Below are positions 7,630-15,232 of a DNA stretch of 55,169 nt, piece after piece (the stretch's first letter is position 1; each line of letters begins with the position of its first letter). Both the position numbers and the translations under genes were made by a program. The stretch spans positions 1 through 55,169 of the forward strand of contig CABUKU010000019.1 of the NCBI GenBank assembly GCA_902492205.1, in the 5' to 3' direction. The notes under the pieces were generated by a model. It saw nothing but the letters and a program-made list of their open reading frames with translations. It had not been told where the DNA came from and did not search any database. This stretch comes from an uncultured Bacteroides sp. (lineage in GTDB: Bacteria; Bacteroidota; Bacteroidia; Bacteroidales; Bacteroidaceae).

Positions 7630-8598
7630 TCAGCGGAAACAGGACGGTTCAGCCAATTTGAAACCACGCAGGAAGTCCCCTGTTTCAAGCCTTTTCTTGC
7701 CTGCAAGCTGCAAAGACCTGATAGCTATAAAACCACCGTCAACGGCTACATGAAGATAGTTTTTATTGTCCGTGACGATAGTACCACAGGCAAGATTATG
7801 TTCTTTCAGAATCTTTTCAGTTTCAAACACTTTCACTGCCATTGGTTCGGCATCGGTCTGCTGTAATTCAGTCCATGCGGCAGGATAAGGTGAAAGCCCC
7901 CTTATAAAATCATAAACCTGCTTCACAGGTTTACTCCAATCTATGCGGCAAGTATCTTTAAAGATTTTCGGTGCAGGACGAAGCTCTCCCGACTTTATCA
8001 TCTCTTCCTGAGGAATAGGTTTCACATGATCGGCAAGGATAGCGTCTACTGTTTCAAGCACCAACTTTCCACCAAGCATCATCAGCTTATCATGCACAAT
8101 GCCCACATTATCGGTATCTGCAATAGGAACTTTCACTTGCTGTATCACTTCTCCCGTGTCTATTTCATGTTTCAGGAAGAAAGTAGTGATTCCCGTTTCG
8201 GTATCACCGTTTATCACAGCCCAGTTGATAGGCGCAGCTCCGCGATACTGTGGCAACAAAGAAGCATGAAGATTAAATGTACCCAGACGGGGCATATTCC
8301 ATACAACTTCGGGCAACATGCGGAAAGCTACAACAATCTGCAAATCGGCTTTCCATGCACGCAAAGCTTCAACAAAGCCTTCATCTTTCAGCTTCTCCGG
8401 CTGAAGCAAAGGAAGATTTTGCTCTAAAGCATATTGCTTCACAGGAGAATACTGTACTTTGTGCCCTCTGCCGGCAGGCTTATCGGGCATGGTTATTACT
8501 CCCACAACATTGTAGCCGCCTTCTACCAAGCAGCGCAGGCTCTCCACTGCAAAATCGGGAGTACCCATATATACTATTCGTAAATCTTTCTTTTCCAT
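7630..8598 (-). CDS. fmt: Methionyl-tRNA formyltransferase
   Basis: A 322-residue enzyme that formylates Met-tRNAi for translation initiation, using 10-formyl-THF. The N-terminal formyltransferase domain starts LRIVYMGTPDFAV and carries the catalytic Asn/His in FNLHASLLPQYRGAAP and the catalytic Asp in IDTGEV; the C-terminal tRNA-binding domain follows from about residue 205. The reading frame is open to 8700, but that extension overlaps the ClC gene and adds residues unlike any Fmt. The ATG at 8598, 13 bases after the ClC stop, gives the standard N-terminus. It is the third gene of the tsaC-ClC-fmt unit. Confidence 0.96.
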   Translation of the reverse strand: MEKKDLRIVYMGTPDFAVESLRCLVEGGYNVVGVITMPDKPAGRGHKVQYSPVKQYALEQNLPLLQPEKLKDEGFVEALRAWKADLQIVVAFRMLPEVVWNMPRLGTFNLHASLLPQYRGAAPINWAVINGDTETGITTFFLKHEIDTGEVIQQVKVPIADTDNVGIVHDKLMMLGGKLVLETVDAILADHVKPIPQEEMIKSGELRPAPKIFKDTCRIDWSKPVKQVYDFIRGLSPYPAAWTELQQTDAEPMAVKVFETEKILKEHNLACGTIVTDNKNYLHVAVDGGFIAIRSLQLAGKKRLETGDFLRGFKLAEPSCFR

Positions 8599-8611
8599 CA
8601 ACATCAATTTA

Positions 8612-10405
8612 TTAATCTTCCGAGAAGTGTACCAACACCTGACGGTATGAATTAAATATCTTAGACTTGGACACAAAACCGATGTATTTGCCATCATCAT
8701 CCACCACCGGCAAGTTCCATGCCTTTGTATCGTCGAATTTCTGCATCACCACTTCCATCGAATCCGAATCATACAGCTTTGCCGGAGGCGAAGTCATCAA
8801 CTTCCTGACCAGAAAGCGGTGATAAAGTTCCTGACGGAACATAATGTTTCGTATATCATCGAGCACCACAATGCCAAGCAACACGCCTAAGTTATCTACA
8901 ACCGGGAAGATGTTTCTTTTAGATTTTGAGATAGTCTTCACCAACTCGCCCAAATCCATTTCGGGGTTAACAGTCACAAAGTCGGTTTCCACCACATTCT
9001 CCACCTTCATCAACGTGAGCACGGCTTTATCCTTATGGTGGGTAATCAATTCACCTTTCTTGGCAAGACGCATGGAGTAAATACTATGTGGCTCAAAGAC
9101 AATAATCGTCAGATAAGAGCTAACGGATACAATCATCAGCGGAAGGAACAAGTCATAACCTCCCGTCAGCTCCGCTATCAGGAAGATACCGGTCAGCGGT
9201 GCATGCATAACCCCGGACATCAGTCCCGCCATTCCCATCAAAGCAAAGTTCTTTTCGGGCAGGTTGGGGAAGAATCCCAGATCATTGGCAAAGTTCGAAA
9301 AGATGAAACCGGCAATACATCCGAGAAACAGACTTGGTGCGAAGATACCACCACAACCGCCGCCACCGTTCGTTGCACTCGAAGCAAATACCTTGAACAG
9401 CACAATGAGCGACAAGTAGAGAAGCAACAAGTTGCCATAACCATAGAAAAACGAATTGTTCATTGCCGTGTCCCAATCTGCCGCACCTACTCCGTTGAGC
9501 AACAGGTTAATCGTATCATAACCTTCACCATAGAGAGGAGGAAAAAGGAAGATGAGCACACTCAGCATCACACCGCCAATCACCAGTTTCACATAAGGAT
9601 TGGAATATTTGCGGAAAACATTCTCAACCGTATTCATGGCACGGGTAAAGTACAAAGAAACCAACCCGCAGAAGATGCCTAACAGAATTACATAAGGAAT
9701 GCGTTCCATCTCGAACACTTGGTCGAGGTTGAACTTAAACATTGCTTCCGTTCCCGTAACGATATAAGAAACCGTAGCGGCAGTGACACAAGAGATAAGC
9801 AACGGCAAAAGCGATGCCATTGTCAAGTCAATCATCAACACTTCAAGCGTGAACACCAATCCTGCAATGGGAGCCTTAAAGATTCCTGCAATGGCTCCTG
9901 CCGCACCGCACCCCACTAAAAGCATCAACGTTTTATGTTCCATTTTGAACACACTGCCCAGATTGGAACCGATGGCCGAACCTGTCAGCACAATAGGCGC
10001 CTCCGCTCCTACCGAACCACCAAAGCCGATGGTTATGGCACTGGCAATGGTAGACGACCAAACGTTGTGACGCTTAATGCGTGCCTGTCTCCGGGAGATG
10101 GCATAAAGGATTTTAGTCACACCATGACTGATGTCGTCTTTCACTATGTTTCGCACAAACAATCCCGTGAGGAAGATACCTACCACGGGATAAACCAAAT
10201 AAAGATAATTGGCACCTGTGGTATCAAAGTTATCGGTCAGGAAGTTTTGTATAAGGTGGATTAAAAACTTCAGGATAAGGGCAGCCAACGCTGTGAAGAT
10301 ACCCACAACGAAGCTGAGGATCAGTATAAAATGCTTTTCTTTTATTTTTCTTTCGCGCCAAAGCAATATGCGCTGAAATAAACTTAATTTTTCTGTTGCC
10401 TCCAT
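8612..10405 (-). CDS. ClC-family chloride channel or transporter with two CBS domains
   Basis: A 597-residue membrane protein with a ClC core (residues about 25-430) and two CBS domains (about 450-590). Core motifs seen: GGSVGAEAPIVL with the gating Glu135, and GGGCGGIFAPSLFLG. In KAPIAGLVFTLEVL the position of the E. coli antiporter's internal proton Glu203 is Val189, as in animal ClC channels, so passive chloride conduction is more likely than Cl-/H+ exchange (inference). I prefer the ATG at 10405, which has a GGGAGAGAG ribosome site; the alternative at 10423 overlaps the upstream stop as ATGA. Confidence 0.93.
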   Translation of the reverse strand: MEATEKLSLFQRILLWRERKIKEKHFILILSFVVGIFTALAALILKFLIHLIQNFLTDNFDTTGANYLYLVYPVVGIFLTGLFVRNIVKDDISHGVTKILYAISRRQARIKRHNVWSSTIASAITIGFGGSVGAEAPIVLTGSAIGSNLGSVFKMEHKTLMLLVGCGAAGAIAGIFKAPIAGLVFTLEVLMIDLTMASLLPLLISCVTAATVSYIVTGTEAMFKFNLDQVFEMERIPYVILLGIFCGLVSLYFTRAMNTVENVFRKYSNPYVKLVIGGVMLSVLIFLFPPLYGEGYDTINLLLNGVGAADWDTAMNNSFFYGYGNLLLLYLSLIVLFKVFASSATNGGGGCGGIFAPSLFLGCIAGFIFSNFANDLGFFPNLPEKNFALMGMAGLMSGVMHAPLTGIFLIAELTGGYDLFLPLMIVSVSSYLTIIVFEPHSIYSMRLAKKGELITHHKDKAVLTLMKVENVVETDFVTVNPEMDLGELVKTISKSKRNIFPVVDNLGVLLGIVVLDDIRNIMFRQELYHRFLVRKLMTSPPAKLYDSDSMEVVMQKFDDTKAWNLPVVDDDGKYIGFVSKSKIFNSYRQVLVHFSED

Positions 10406-10419
10406 ATTGCTCTCTCCCG

Positions 10420-11001
10420 TCATTCCCTGATTATTTTAACTTCTCCGCCTTTGCCGAGCTTAATAATACTTGAGGGTTTGGGATGGCTGGTGTCATCCTG
10501 CCGGTATTCGACAATATAATCGACCAACGATTTAATATCTTCGCTGATCTCACTGAAGTTGGAAGGAGATGCCTGCCCGCTTATATTGGCCGAAGTGGAC
10601 ACAATAGCCTTACGGAAACGGAAACAGAGTTGCTTTGAGAATTCCTCGTTAGTAATGCGGATGCCCACACTTCCGTCCTCCGCCAAAAGATTGGGAGCCA
10701 GATTCCTTGCGCCCGAATATATAACAGTGAGAGGTTTAACGGCTACATCGAGCAAGTCCCATGCAACTTCGGGCACATCCTGCACATAGAAGTCTACTTT
10801 TACTTGGGAATCTACCAGGACAAGCAATGCTTTGCTGTCGGCACGCTGCTTAATTTCATACACACGCTTCACTGCTTCTTCGTTCGTTGCGTCACAACCA
10901 ATTCCCCAAACCGTGTCTGTGGGATAGAGTATCACTCCTCCTTTGTTCATCACCTCACAGGCTTTCTTTACATCTTCTGTTATACTCATCTTGTCGTTCA
11001 T
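10420..11001 (-). CDS. tsaC: L-threonylcarbamoyladenylate synthase (Sua5/YrdC/TsaC)
   Basis: About 193 residues of the YrdC fold, making threonylcarbamoyl-AMP for the t6A37 modification of ANN-decoding tRNAs. Visible motifs: GGVILYPTDTVWGIGCDAT, the KQRADSKALLVLV stretch that binds substrate, and STSANISGQASP near the C-terminus. It ends in GKGGEVKIIRE, the short YrdC form without the Sua5 extra domain. The frame is open to 11049, but a promoter box at 11015-11022 rules out that start. The ATG at 11001 or the one at 10989 is likely real; the latter leaves a more normal leader. Confidence 0.93.
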   Translation of the reverse strand: MNDKMSITEDVKKACEVMNKGGVILYPTDTVWGIGCDATNEEAVKRVYEIKQRADSKALLVLVDSQVKVDFYVQDVPEVAWDLLDVAVKPLTVIYSGARNLAPNLLAEDGSVGIRITNEEFSKQLCFRFRKAIVSTSANISGQASPSNFSEISEDIKSLVDYIVEYRQDDTSHPKPSSIIKLGKGGEVKIIRE

Positions 11002-11014
11002 TTTAAAGCAACCG

Positions 11015-11022
11015 CAAATGTA
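11015..11022 (-). promoter_or_regulatory. Candidate -7 box for tsaC
   Basis: CAAATGTA on the plus strand reads TACATTTG on the minus strand and matches TAnnTTTG. Transcription would begin near 11008, only a few bases before the ATG at 11001. Confidence 0.5.
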
Positions 11023-11122
11023 ATAAGTAATTTTTTCCCGCCAAAGCATTTATTCCGTTTCTTCTGCACAGCTAAGTCATTTAATCCTTAATGCTAAGAT
11101 GTTTTGTGCTTTGCATTAAGTA

Positions 11123-11206
11123 ACTTGACAACTGTCAAGTATTAAATTGACGGGTGTCAAGTATTAAATTGACAGTAGTCAAGTAATAACTTGACAGCTG
11201 TCAAGT
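11123..11206. repeat. Four-unit 22-nt palindrome array, copy A
   Basis: Four 18-nt imperfect palindromes at 11123-11140, 11145-11162, 11167-11184 and 11189-11206, separated by atta, atta and aata. Units begin exactly 22 nt apart. Units 1 and 4 are ACTTGACA-NN-TGTCAAGT; the middle two begin AATTGAC and keep CAAGT at the right. It lies between tsaC and prfC. Two similar arrays are at 27224 and 47545. Confidence 0.93.
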
Positions 11207-11285
11207 TATTTAAGTATTGAGACAGAATGATTTAGCCATGCTCCAAAAAGGTGTTAACATTGAGGAAGAAAAGGCTTGATATTCA

Positions 11286-11387
11286 GGAGAAAGATAGGGG
11301 CTGAAACCAATGAATGCAGATGAAAGCACCTTTTAGGGGGTTGCTTTCATCTGCATTCGTTTGTATCAAGTAGTTTCAGCTTTCTCC
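11286..11387. repeat. Large hairpin element sharing GCAGATGAAAGCA, copy 1
   Basis: A perfect 17-bp stem, 11312-11328 against 11342-11358, surrounds a 13-base loop. An outer stem follows: GGAGAAAG (11286-11293) plus CTGAAAC (11301-11307) pair with GTTTCAG (11373-11379) and CTTTCTCC (11380-11387), leaving a 7-base bulge on the left. It lies 32 bases past the prfC stop and may end that transcript, though no U-tract is seen. A related element is at 22398-22467. Confidence 0.8.
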
Positions 11388-11418
11388 GGAAGGGATGAAA
11401 GCGGAAATGAAACTATAT

Positions 11419-12990
11419 TTAGAATTCGCTCGTAAAGTGGAACTTAATCTTCTTGAAGTCCATTTGTGCCATCTGAAGCACATAGTTGGAATCGGCAAGG
11501 AAGACATCGCGCCCCTCACGGTCTTTCGCCATGAACTGGTACTTGCGTTTCTTGAATGCTTCCAGTTCTTCGGCATCGTCGCTCTCTATCCAGCAAGCCT
11601 TGTAGAGACTTAACGGTTCCCAACGGCACTGTGCATTATATTCGTTCAACAAACGGTATTGGATTACTTCGAACTGCAACTGACCTACGGTTCCGATAAT
11701 CTTACGTCCGTTGAATTGGTTCACGAATAACTGTGCCACACCTTCGTCCATCAGTTGGTCTATACCTTTATTCAACTGTTTGGTTTTCATCGGATCGGCA
11801 TTCTCAATGTACTTAAACATTTCGGGCGAGAAGCTGGGCAGTCCTCTGAAATGCAGGTTCTCCCCTTCCGTCAATGTATCGCCTATCTTGAAATTGCCGG
11901 TATCGGGAAGTCCGATAATATCTCCCGGATAGGCCTCATCAATAGTGGATTTCTTCTGTGCCATGAATTGTGTGGGAGAAGAAAAGCGCAGGGTTTTATC
12001 CTGACGGACGTGTTTATAAGGAGCATTACGCACAAACTTTCCCGAGCATACTTTGCAGAACGCCACACACGAACGGTGGTTAGGATCAATGTTTGCGGTA
12101 ATCTTGAATATAAATCCTGTAAACTTGGGCTCTTCGGGTTCCACTTCACGTTCTTCCGCTTTCACGGGACGAGGGCTTGGAGCTATCTCTACGAAGCAGT
12201 CGAGCAATTCGTGCACACCAAAGTTATTCAGCGCAGAACCAAAGAACACGGGAGCAGTGTTTCCGTTCAAGTATTCATTTATATCCAATTCGGGATATAC
12301 ACCTTCAATCAATTCCAAGTCGGCACGCAGTTTGTCTGCCAACGGAGAGCCGATTTGTTTATCCAATTCTTCCGTATGAATATCAACTTCCACTTTCTCC
12401 GTCACCATTTGCTTGGACGGTTGGTAAAGGTCGAGTTTCTGTTCATATATATTATACACACCTTTGAAGCGTGCTCCCTGCTCGATAGGCCATGACAAAG
12501 GACGAACCTGAATCATCAGTTCTTCTTCCAGTTCATCCAACAAATCGAACGGATCTTTACCTTCGCGGTCCATCTTATTAACGAAGATGATAACGGGAGT
12601 GTTGCGCATGCGGCACACTTCCATTAACTTACGAGTCTGGGTTTCCACACCTTTCGCGCCGTCTACCACGATAATTACGCTGTCCACGGCAGTCAGTGTA
12701 CGATAAGTATCTTCCGCAAAGTCTTGGTGACCGGGAGTGTCGAGGATGTTAATCTTATAATCTTTATAATCGAACTCCATTACGGAAGTGGTTACCGAGA
12801 TACCGCGTTGCTTCTCTATCTCCATCCAGTCCGACGTTGCCGTTTTCTTTATCTTGTTGCTTTTCACCGCTCCGGCTACCTGAATCTGACCTCCGAAAAG
12901 CAGCAGCTTTTCCGTCAATGATGTTTTACCGGCATCCGGGTGTGCAATAATGGCGAATGTGCGCCTTCTTTCAATCTCTTTATTTGCCAT
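11419..12990 (-). CDS. prfC: Peptide chain release factor 3
   Basis: A 523-residue translational GTPase that recycles RF1 and RF2 after peptide release. G-motifs are clear: AHPDAGKT (residues 17-24), RGIS switch I, DTPGH, and NKMDRE. Domains II and III follow (FKITANIDPNHRSCVAFCKVCSG; RKIIGTVGQLQFEVIQYRL, the RF3 hallmark). Length matches E. coli RF3 (529). The gene starts 8 bases after rfbD, in an unusual pairing of translation with sugar metabolism that probably only reflects operon drift. Confidence 0.97.
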   Translation of the reverse strand: MANKEIERRRTFAIIAHPDAGKTSLTEKLLLFGGQIQVAGAVKSNKIKKTATSDWMEIEKQRGISVTTSVMEFDYKDYKINILDTPGHQDFAEDTYRTLTAVDSVIIVVDGAKGVETQTRKLMEVCRMRNTPVIIFVNKMDREGKDPFDLLDELEEELMIQVRPLSWPIEQGARFKGVYNIYEQKLDLYQPSKQMVTEKVEVDIHTEELDKQIGSPLADKLRADLELIEGVYPELDINEYLNGNTAPVFFGSALNNFGVHELLDCFVEIAPSPRPVKAEEREVEPEEPKFTGFIFKITANIDPNHRSCVAFCKVCSGKFVRNAPYKHVRQDKTLRFSSPTQFMAQKKSTIDEAYPGDIIGLPDTGNFKIGDTLTEGENLHFRGLPSFSPEMFKYIENADPMKTKQLNKGIDQLMDEGVAQLFVNQFNGRKIIGTVGQLQFEVIQYRLLNEYNAQCRWEPLSLYKACWIESDDAEELEAFKKRKYQFMAKDREGRDVFLADSNYVLQMAQMDFKKIKFHFTSEF

Positions 12991-12998
12991 ACAGTTTT

Positions 12999-13853
12999 TT
13001 AATCTTTCAATAATGCTATGCAGCGTTCAAGGCTTTCTTCCCAATGAGGAATTTCAATGCCGAAAGTTTGTTTTATTTTAGTTTTATCAAGTACCGAGTA
13101 ATGAGGACGGGGAGCCTTTGCCGGATAGTCTTCGGTGTGCAAGGGACTCACCTTGCAAGTGGTGATACCTGCCAAGCGGTGAATGGATTTGGTAAAGTCA
13201 TACCATGAACATACACCTTCGTTGCTGAAGTGGTAAATGCCGCGAACCACACCTTTATTAATAGCAGCGTAAATGGCACGGGCAAGATCACGGGCATAAG
13301 TCGGAGTTCCTATCTGGTCGAAGATTACCCTGAGAGTTTCCTTTTCCTTTCCCAAACGAATCATAGTCTTCACAAAGTTGTTTCCAAATGTGGAATATAA
13401 CCATGCCGTGCGGATAACCGCCACATCCTTGCAATGCTTCAATACATTTTCCTCCCCTGCCAACTTGGTTGAGCCATAAACAGAAGCAGGACACGGGGTT
13501 TGGTCTTCTTTATAAGGAATATGGTTAGTTCCATCGAATACATAATCCGTAGATACCTGTATCATTTGTCCGCCGCGATTACCGATAGCTTTTGCAAGAT
13601 AGCCCGGTGCTATATTATTCAGTTTGTCACAAAGTTCTTTGTTATCTTCGGCCTTGTCTACCGCCGTATAGGCAGCACAATTCACAACCACATCAATCCG
13701 ATGATCGTTTATATACTCCGTAACTGCCTGTTCGTCGCAAATATCCAATGTGTCTACGTCCGTAAAAAAGTAAGCGTGCTGCGGGTTTTCCTCCGAAAGT
13801 ACACGCATTTCGTTACCTAACTGTCCGTTGGCACCTGTTATTAATATGTTCAT
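12999..13853 (-). CDS. rfbD: dTDP-4-dehydrorhamnose reductase
   Basis: A 284-residue short-chain reductase making dTDP-L-rhamnose, the last step of that pathway, used for surface polysaccharide. The NAD(P)-binding GANGQLG (residues 7-13), the STDYVFDG block and the catalytic YGSTK (Tyr-x-x-x-Lys) are all present, as is the C-terminal ARDLARAIY and RPHYSVLDK segment typical of RmlD. Length is standard. It lies 3 bases after DUF4924 and 8 before prfC. The rest of the rhamnose pathway (rfbABC) is not in the window. Confidence 0.95.
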   Translation of the reverse strand: MNILITGANGQLGNEMRVLSEENPQHAYFFTDVDTLDICDEQAVTEYINDHRIDVVVNCAAYTAVDKAEDNKELCDKLNNIAPGYLAKAIGNRGGQMIQVSTDYVFDGTNHIPYKEDQTPCPASVYGSTKLAGEENVLKHCKDVAVIRTAWLYSTFGNNFVKTMIRLGKEKETLRVIFDQIGTPTYARDLARAIYAAINKGVVRGIYHFSNEGVCSWYDFTKSIHRLAGITTCKVSPLHTEDYPAKAPRPHYSVLDKTKIKQTFGIEIPHWEESLERCIALLKD

Positions 13854-13856
13854 ATA

Positions 13857-14399
13857 TTAAAGTTCTAATTCTCCTTTTTTATCTTTATCATAGAAGTTTG
13901 CCAGCAGAGACATTAGTTTACTGATCTCTCCAAGGGCTTTAGTGGTTTCACCACTTACTTCTTTCTTTTGAAGCCTGAGCAGCATAACTCCATAAAGCGC
14001 TTCAAAGCAAGTTTCCAATTCCGGTTCCTCCGTCTTGCCCGAACGGTTGCGCAAGTCTACTATGTAAGGCAATGCTTTGAAGTAGGCAGCTCCATAAAAA
14101 GGCTGTTTGGATGAAGCCAGCAGCTCTTTATGTAAATCTGTGAGCATCTGCAACACATTCTTATTTATCTGAAGGTGTCCTTTTTCCATTACTCCTTCTT
14201 CACGCATCATGTTGATTAAATCTTCATACCACCGGGTAAGTGCTGACTTTTCTTCATCACTTATCCGGTATTTGGAAATAATATTTTCCTTTATCTTCTC
14301 TATATCAAAGTTATTGGCTCTAATCAGGTCTTCAACCTGCCACATGTAAAGAAGATACTCCGCAATGTTCTCTTGTCTTAAATGTTGTGATATAAACAT
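13857..14399 (-). CDS. DUF4924 family protein
   Basis: A 180-residue, mostly helical, charged protein that I recognise as DUF4924, a Bacteroidetes family of unknown function. The hallmark is the start HLRQENIAEYLLYMWQVEDLIR and the middle YFKALPYIVDLRNRS. No signal peptide or membrane segment; likely cytoplasmic. It commonly sits directly upstream of rfbD, as here (3-base gap), so co-transcription is likely, but no role can be read from the sequence. Confidence 0.85.
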   Translation of the reverse strand: MFISQHLRQENIAEYLLYMWQVEDLIRANNFDIEKIKENIISKYRISDEEKSALTRWYEDLINMMREEGVMEKGHLQINKNVLQMLTDLHKELLASSKQPFYGAAYFKALPYIVDLRNRSGKTEEPELETCFEALYGVMLLRLQKKEVSGETTKALGEISKLMSLLANFYDKDKKGELEL

Positions 14400-14445
14400 A
14401 CCGTAAATGTGTTAAATGATTAATAGAAACAATACTCCGCAAACG

Positions 14446-15090
14446 TCAGTATAAAGATGCTCCGGATAATGTATAAACAAGTCCTAACACAGAAAGTATC
14501 ATAACAACAATACCAATAATACGGTTTATCATCCAAATTCCTCTCAAATTAAAACGTGAACGCACTTTGTTCACAAAGAAAGTAATCCCGAACCACCATG
14601 CCAGTGCTCCCAAAGCAATGCAAAAGTAACTGGATATTTGCTCAAACAAGCGAATACCTGGAGCCAGATAGCCGAAGCGAGCAAAAAGACCAATGAACAG
14701 GAATATAATCAGAGGATTGGAAAGAGTAACTAAGAAAGCTGTAAAGAAATTGTGCAGATAAGTGCCTTTGCCGGATGAAACCGGACGAATTGATTTAACG
14801 GGATTGCTTCTGAATGTATAAAAGCCGAACGCCAACAACATGATGCTACCCAAAAGCTGCAAATAGAAAATGTTTTTATTAATATAGTCAAATACAAAAC
14901 TCATTCCGTAACCGGTGAGCAGAGCATAAGCAATGTCACTCAATGAAGCTCCCAAACCGGTGACAAAGCCATACCATCGTCCCTTATTCAATGTCCGTTG
15001 GATACATAGCACACCGACAGGTCCTAACGGGGCAGAGACAACGACACCTATTAAAAATCCCTTGTATAGTATATCTAAAAACCAATTCAT
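14446..15090 (-). CDS. LysE-family amino acid exporter
   Basis: A 214-residue inner-membrane protein with about six hydrophobic segments. The family signature is at the N-terminus: residues about 10-33 contain APLGPVGVLCIQRTL and RWYGFVTGLGASLSDIAYALL, typical of LysE/RhtB translocators that export amino acids or related small molecules. A second signature, VTLSNPLIIFLFIGLFA, lies mid-protein. Substrate cannot be predicted. It lies 46 bases upstream of DUF4924 on the same strand and may lead that operon. A box resembling the -7 motif sits too close to the ATG to be trusted. Confidence 0.9.
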   Translation of the reverse strand: MNWFLDILYKGFLIGVVVSAPLGPVGVLCIQRTLNKGRWYGFVTGLGASLSDIAYALLTGYGMSFVFDYINKNIFYLQLLGSIMLLAFGFYTFRSNPVKSIRPVSSGKGTYLHNFFTAFLVTLSNPLIIFLFIGLFARFGYLAPGIRLFEQISSYFCIALGALAWWFGITFFVNKVRSRFNLRGIWMINRIIGIVVMILSVLGLVYTLSGASLY

Positions 15091-15180
15091 TTTGCAAAGA
15101 TGCTACTTTTTTGCGAAACAGAATCTATTTTATTTACGTTTTTTATATTCCTCTGCATTGGTTTACCTTTTTTAGCAATA

Positions 15181-15210
15181 AAAAAAGGAGTGATTAATTA
15201 AATCACCCCT
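15181..15210 (-). terminator. Terminator after purA
   Basis: AGGAGTGATT (15186-15195) pairs with AATCACCCCT (15201-15210) with one G-U on the minus transcript, followed there by TTTTTT. It lies 23 bases past the purA stop. Confidence 0.85.
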
Positions 15211-15232
15211 TATATAATAAGATTAAACAAAT

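Larger units (their letters stand above)
11002..11418. other. Gene-free region with a palindrome array and a large hairpin
   Basis: No credible gene here. Reading left to right it holds the tsaC promoter box, the four-unit TTGACA/TGTCAA array (11123-11206), an AT-rich spacer, and the hairpin element at 11286-11387 beyond the prfC stop. Confidence 0.75.

Noticed and set aside
8599..8700. N-terminal extension of fmt
   Set aside because: Overlaps the ClC coding end and does not resemble Fmt; the standard start is at 8598.
11123..11206. CRISPR-like regular repeats
   Set aside because: Spacers are 4 nt and nearly constant, units are palindromes of 18 nt, and no cas gene is in the window, so this is not a CRISPR array.
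11755..12495. Long reading frame opposite prfC (246 codons)
   Set aside because: Antisense shadow of prfC with no recognisable domain.
15095..15102. Promoter-like box for the LysE gene
   Set aside because: CATCTTTG lacks the TA of the motif and ends 4 bases from the ATG, so transcription would start inside the gene.
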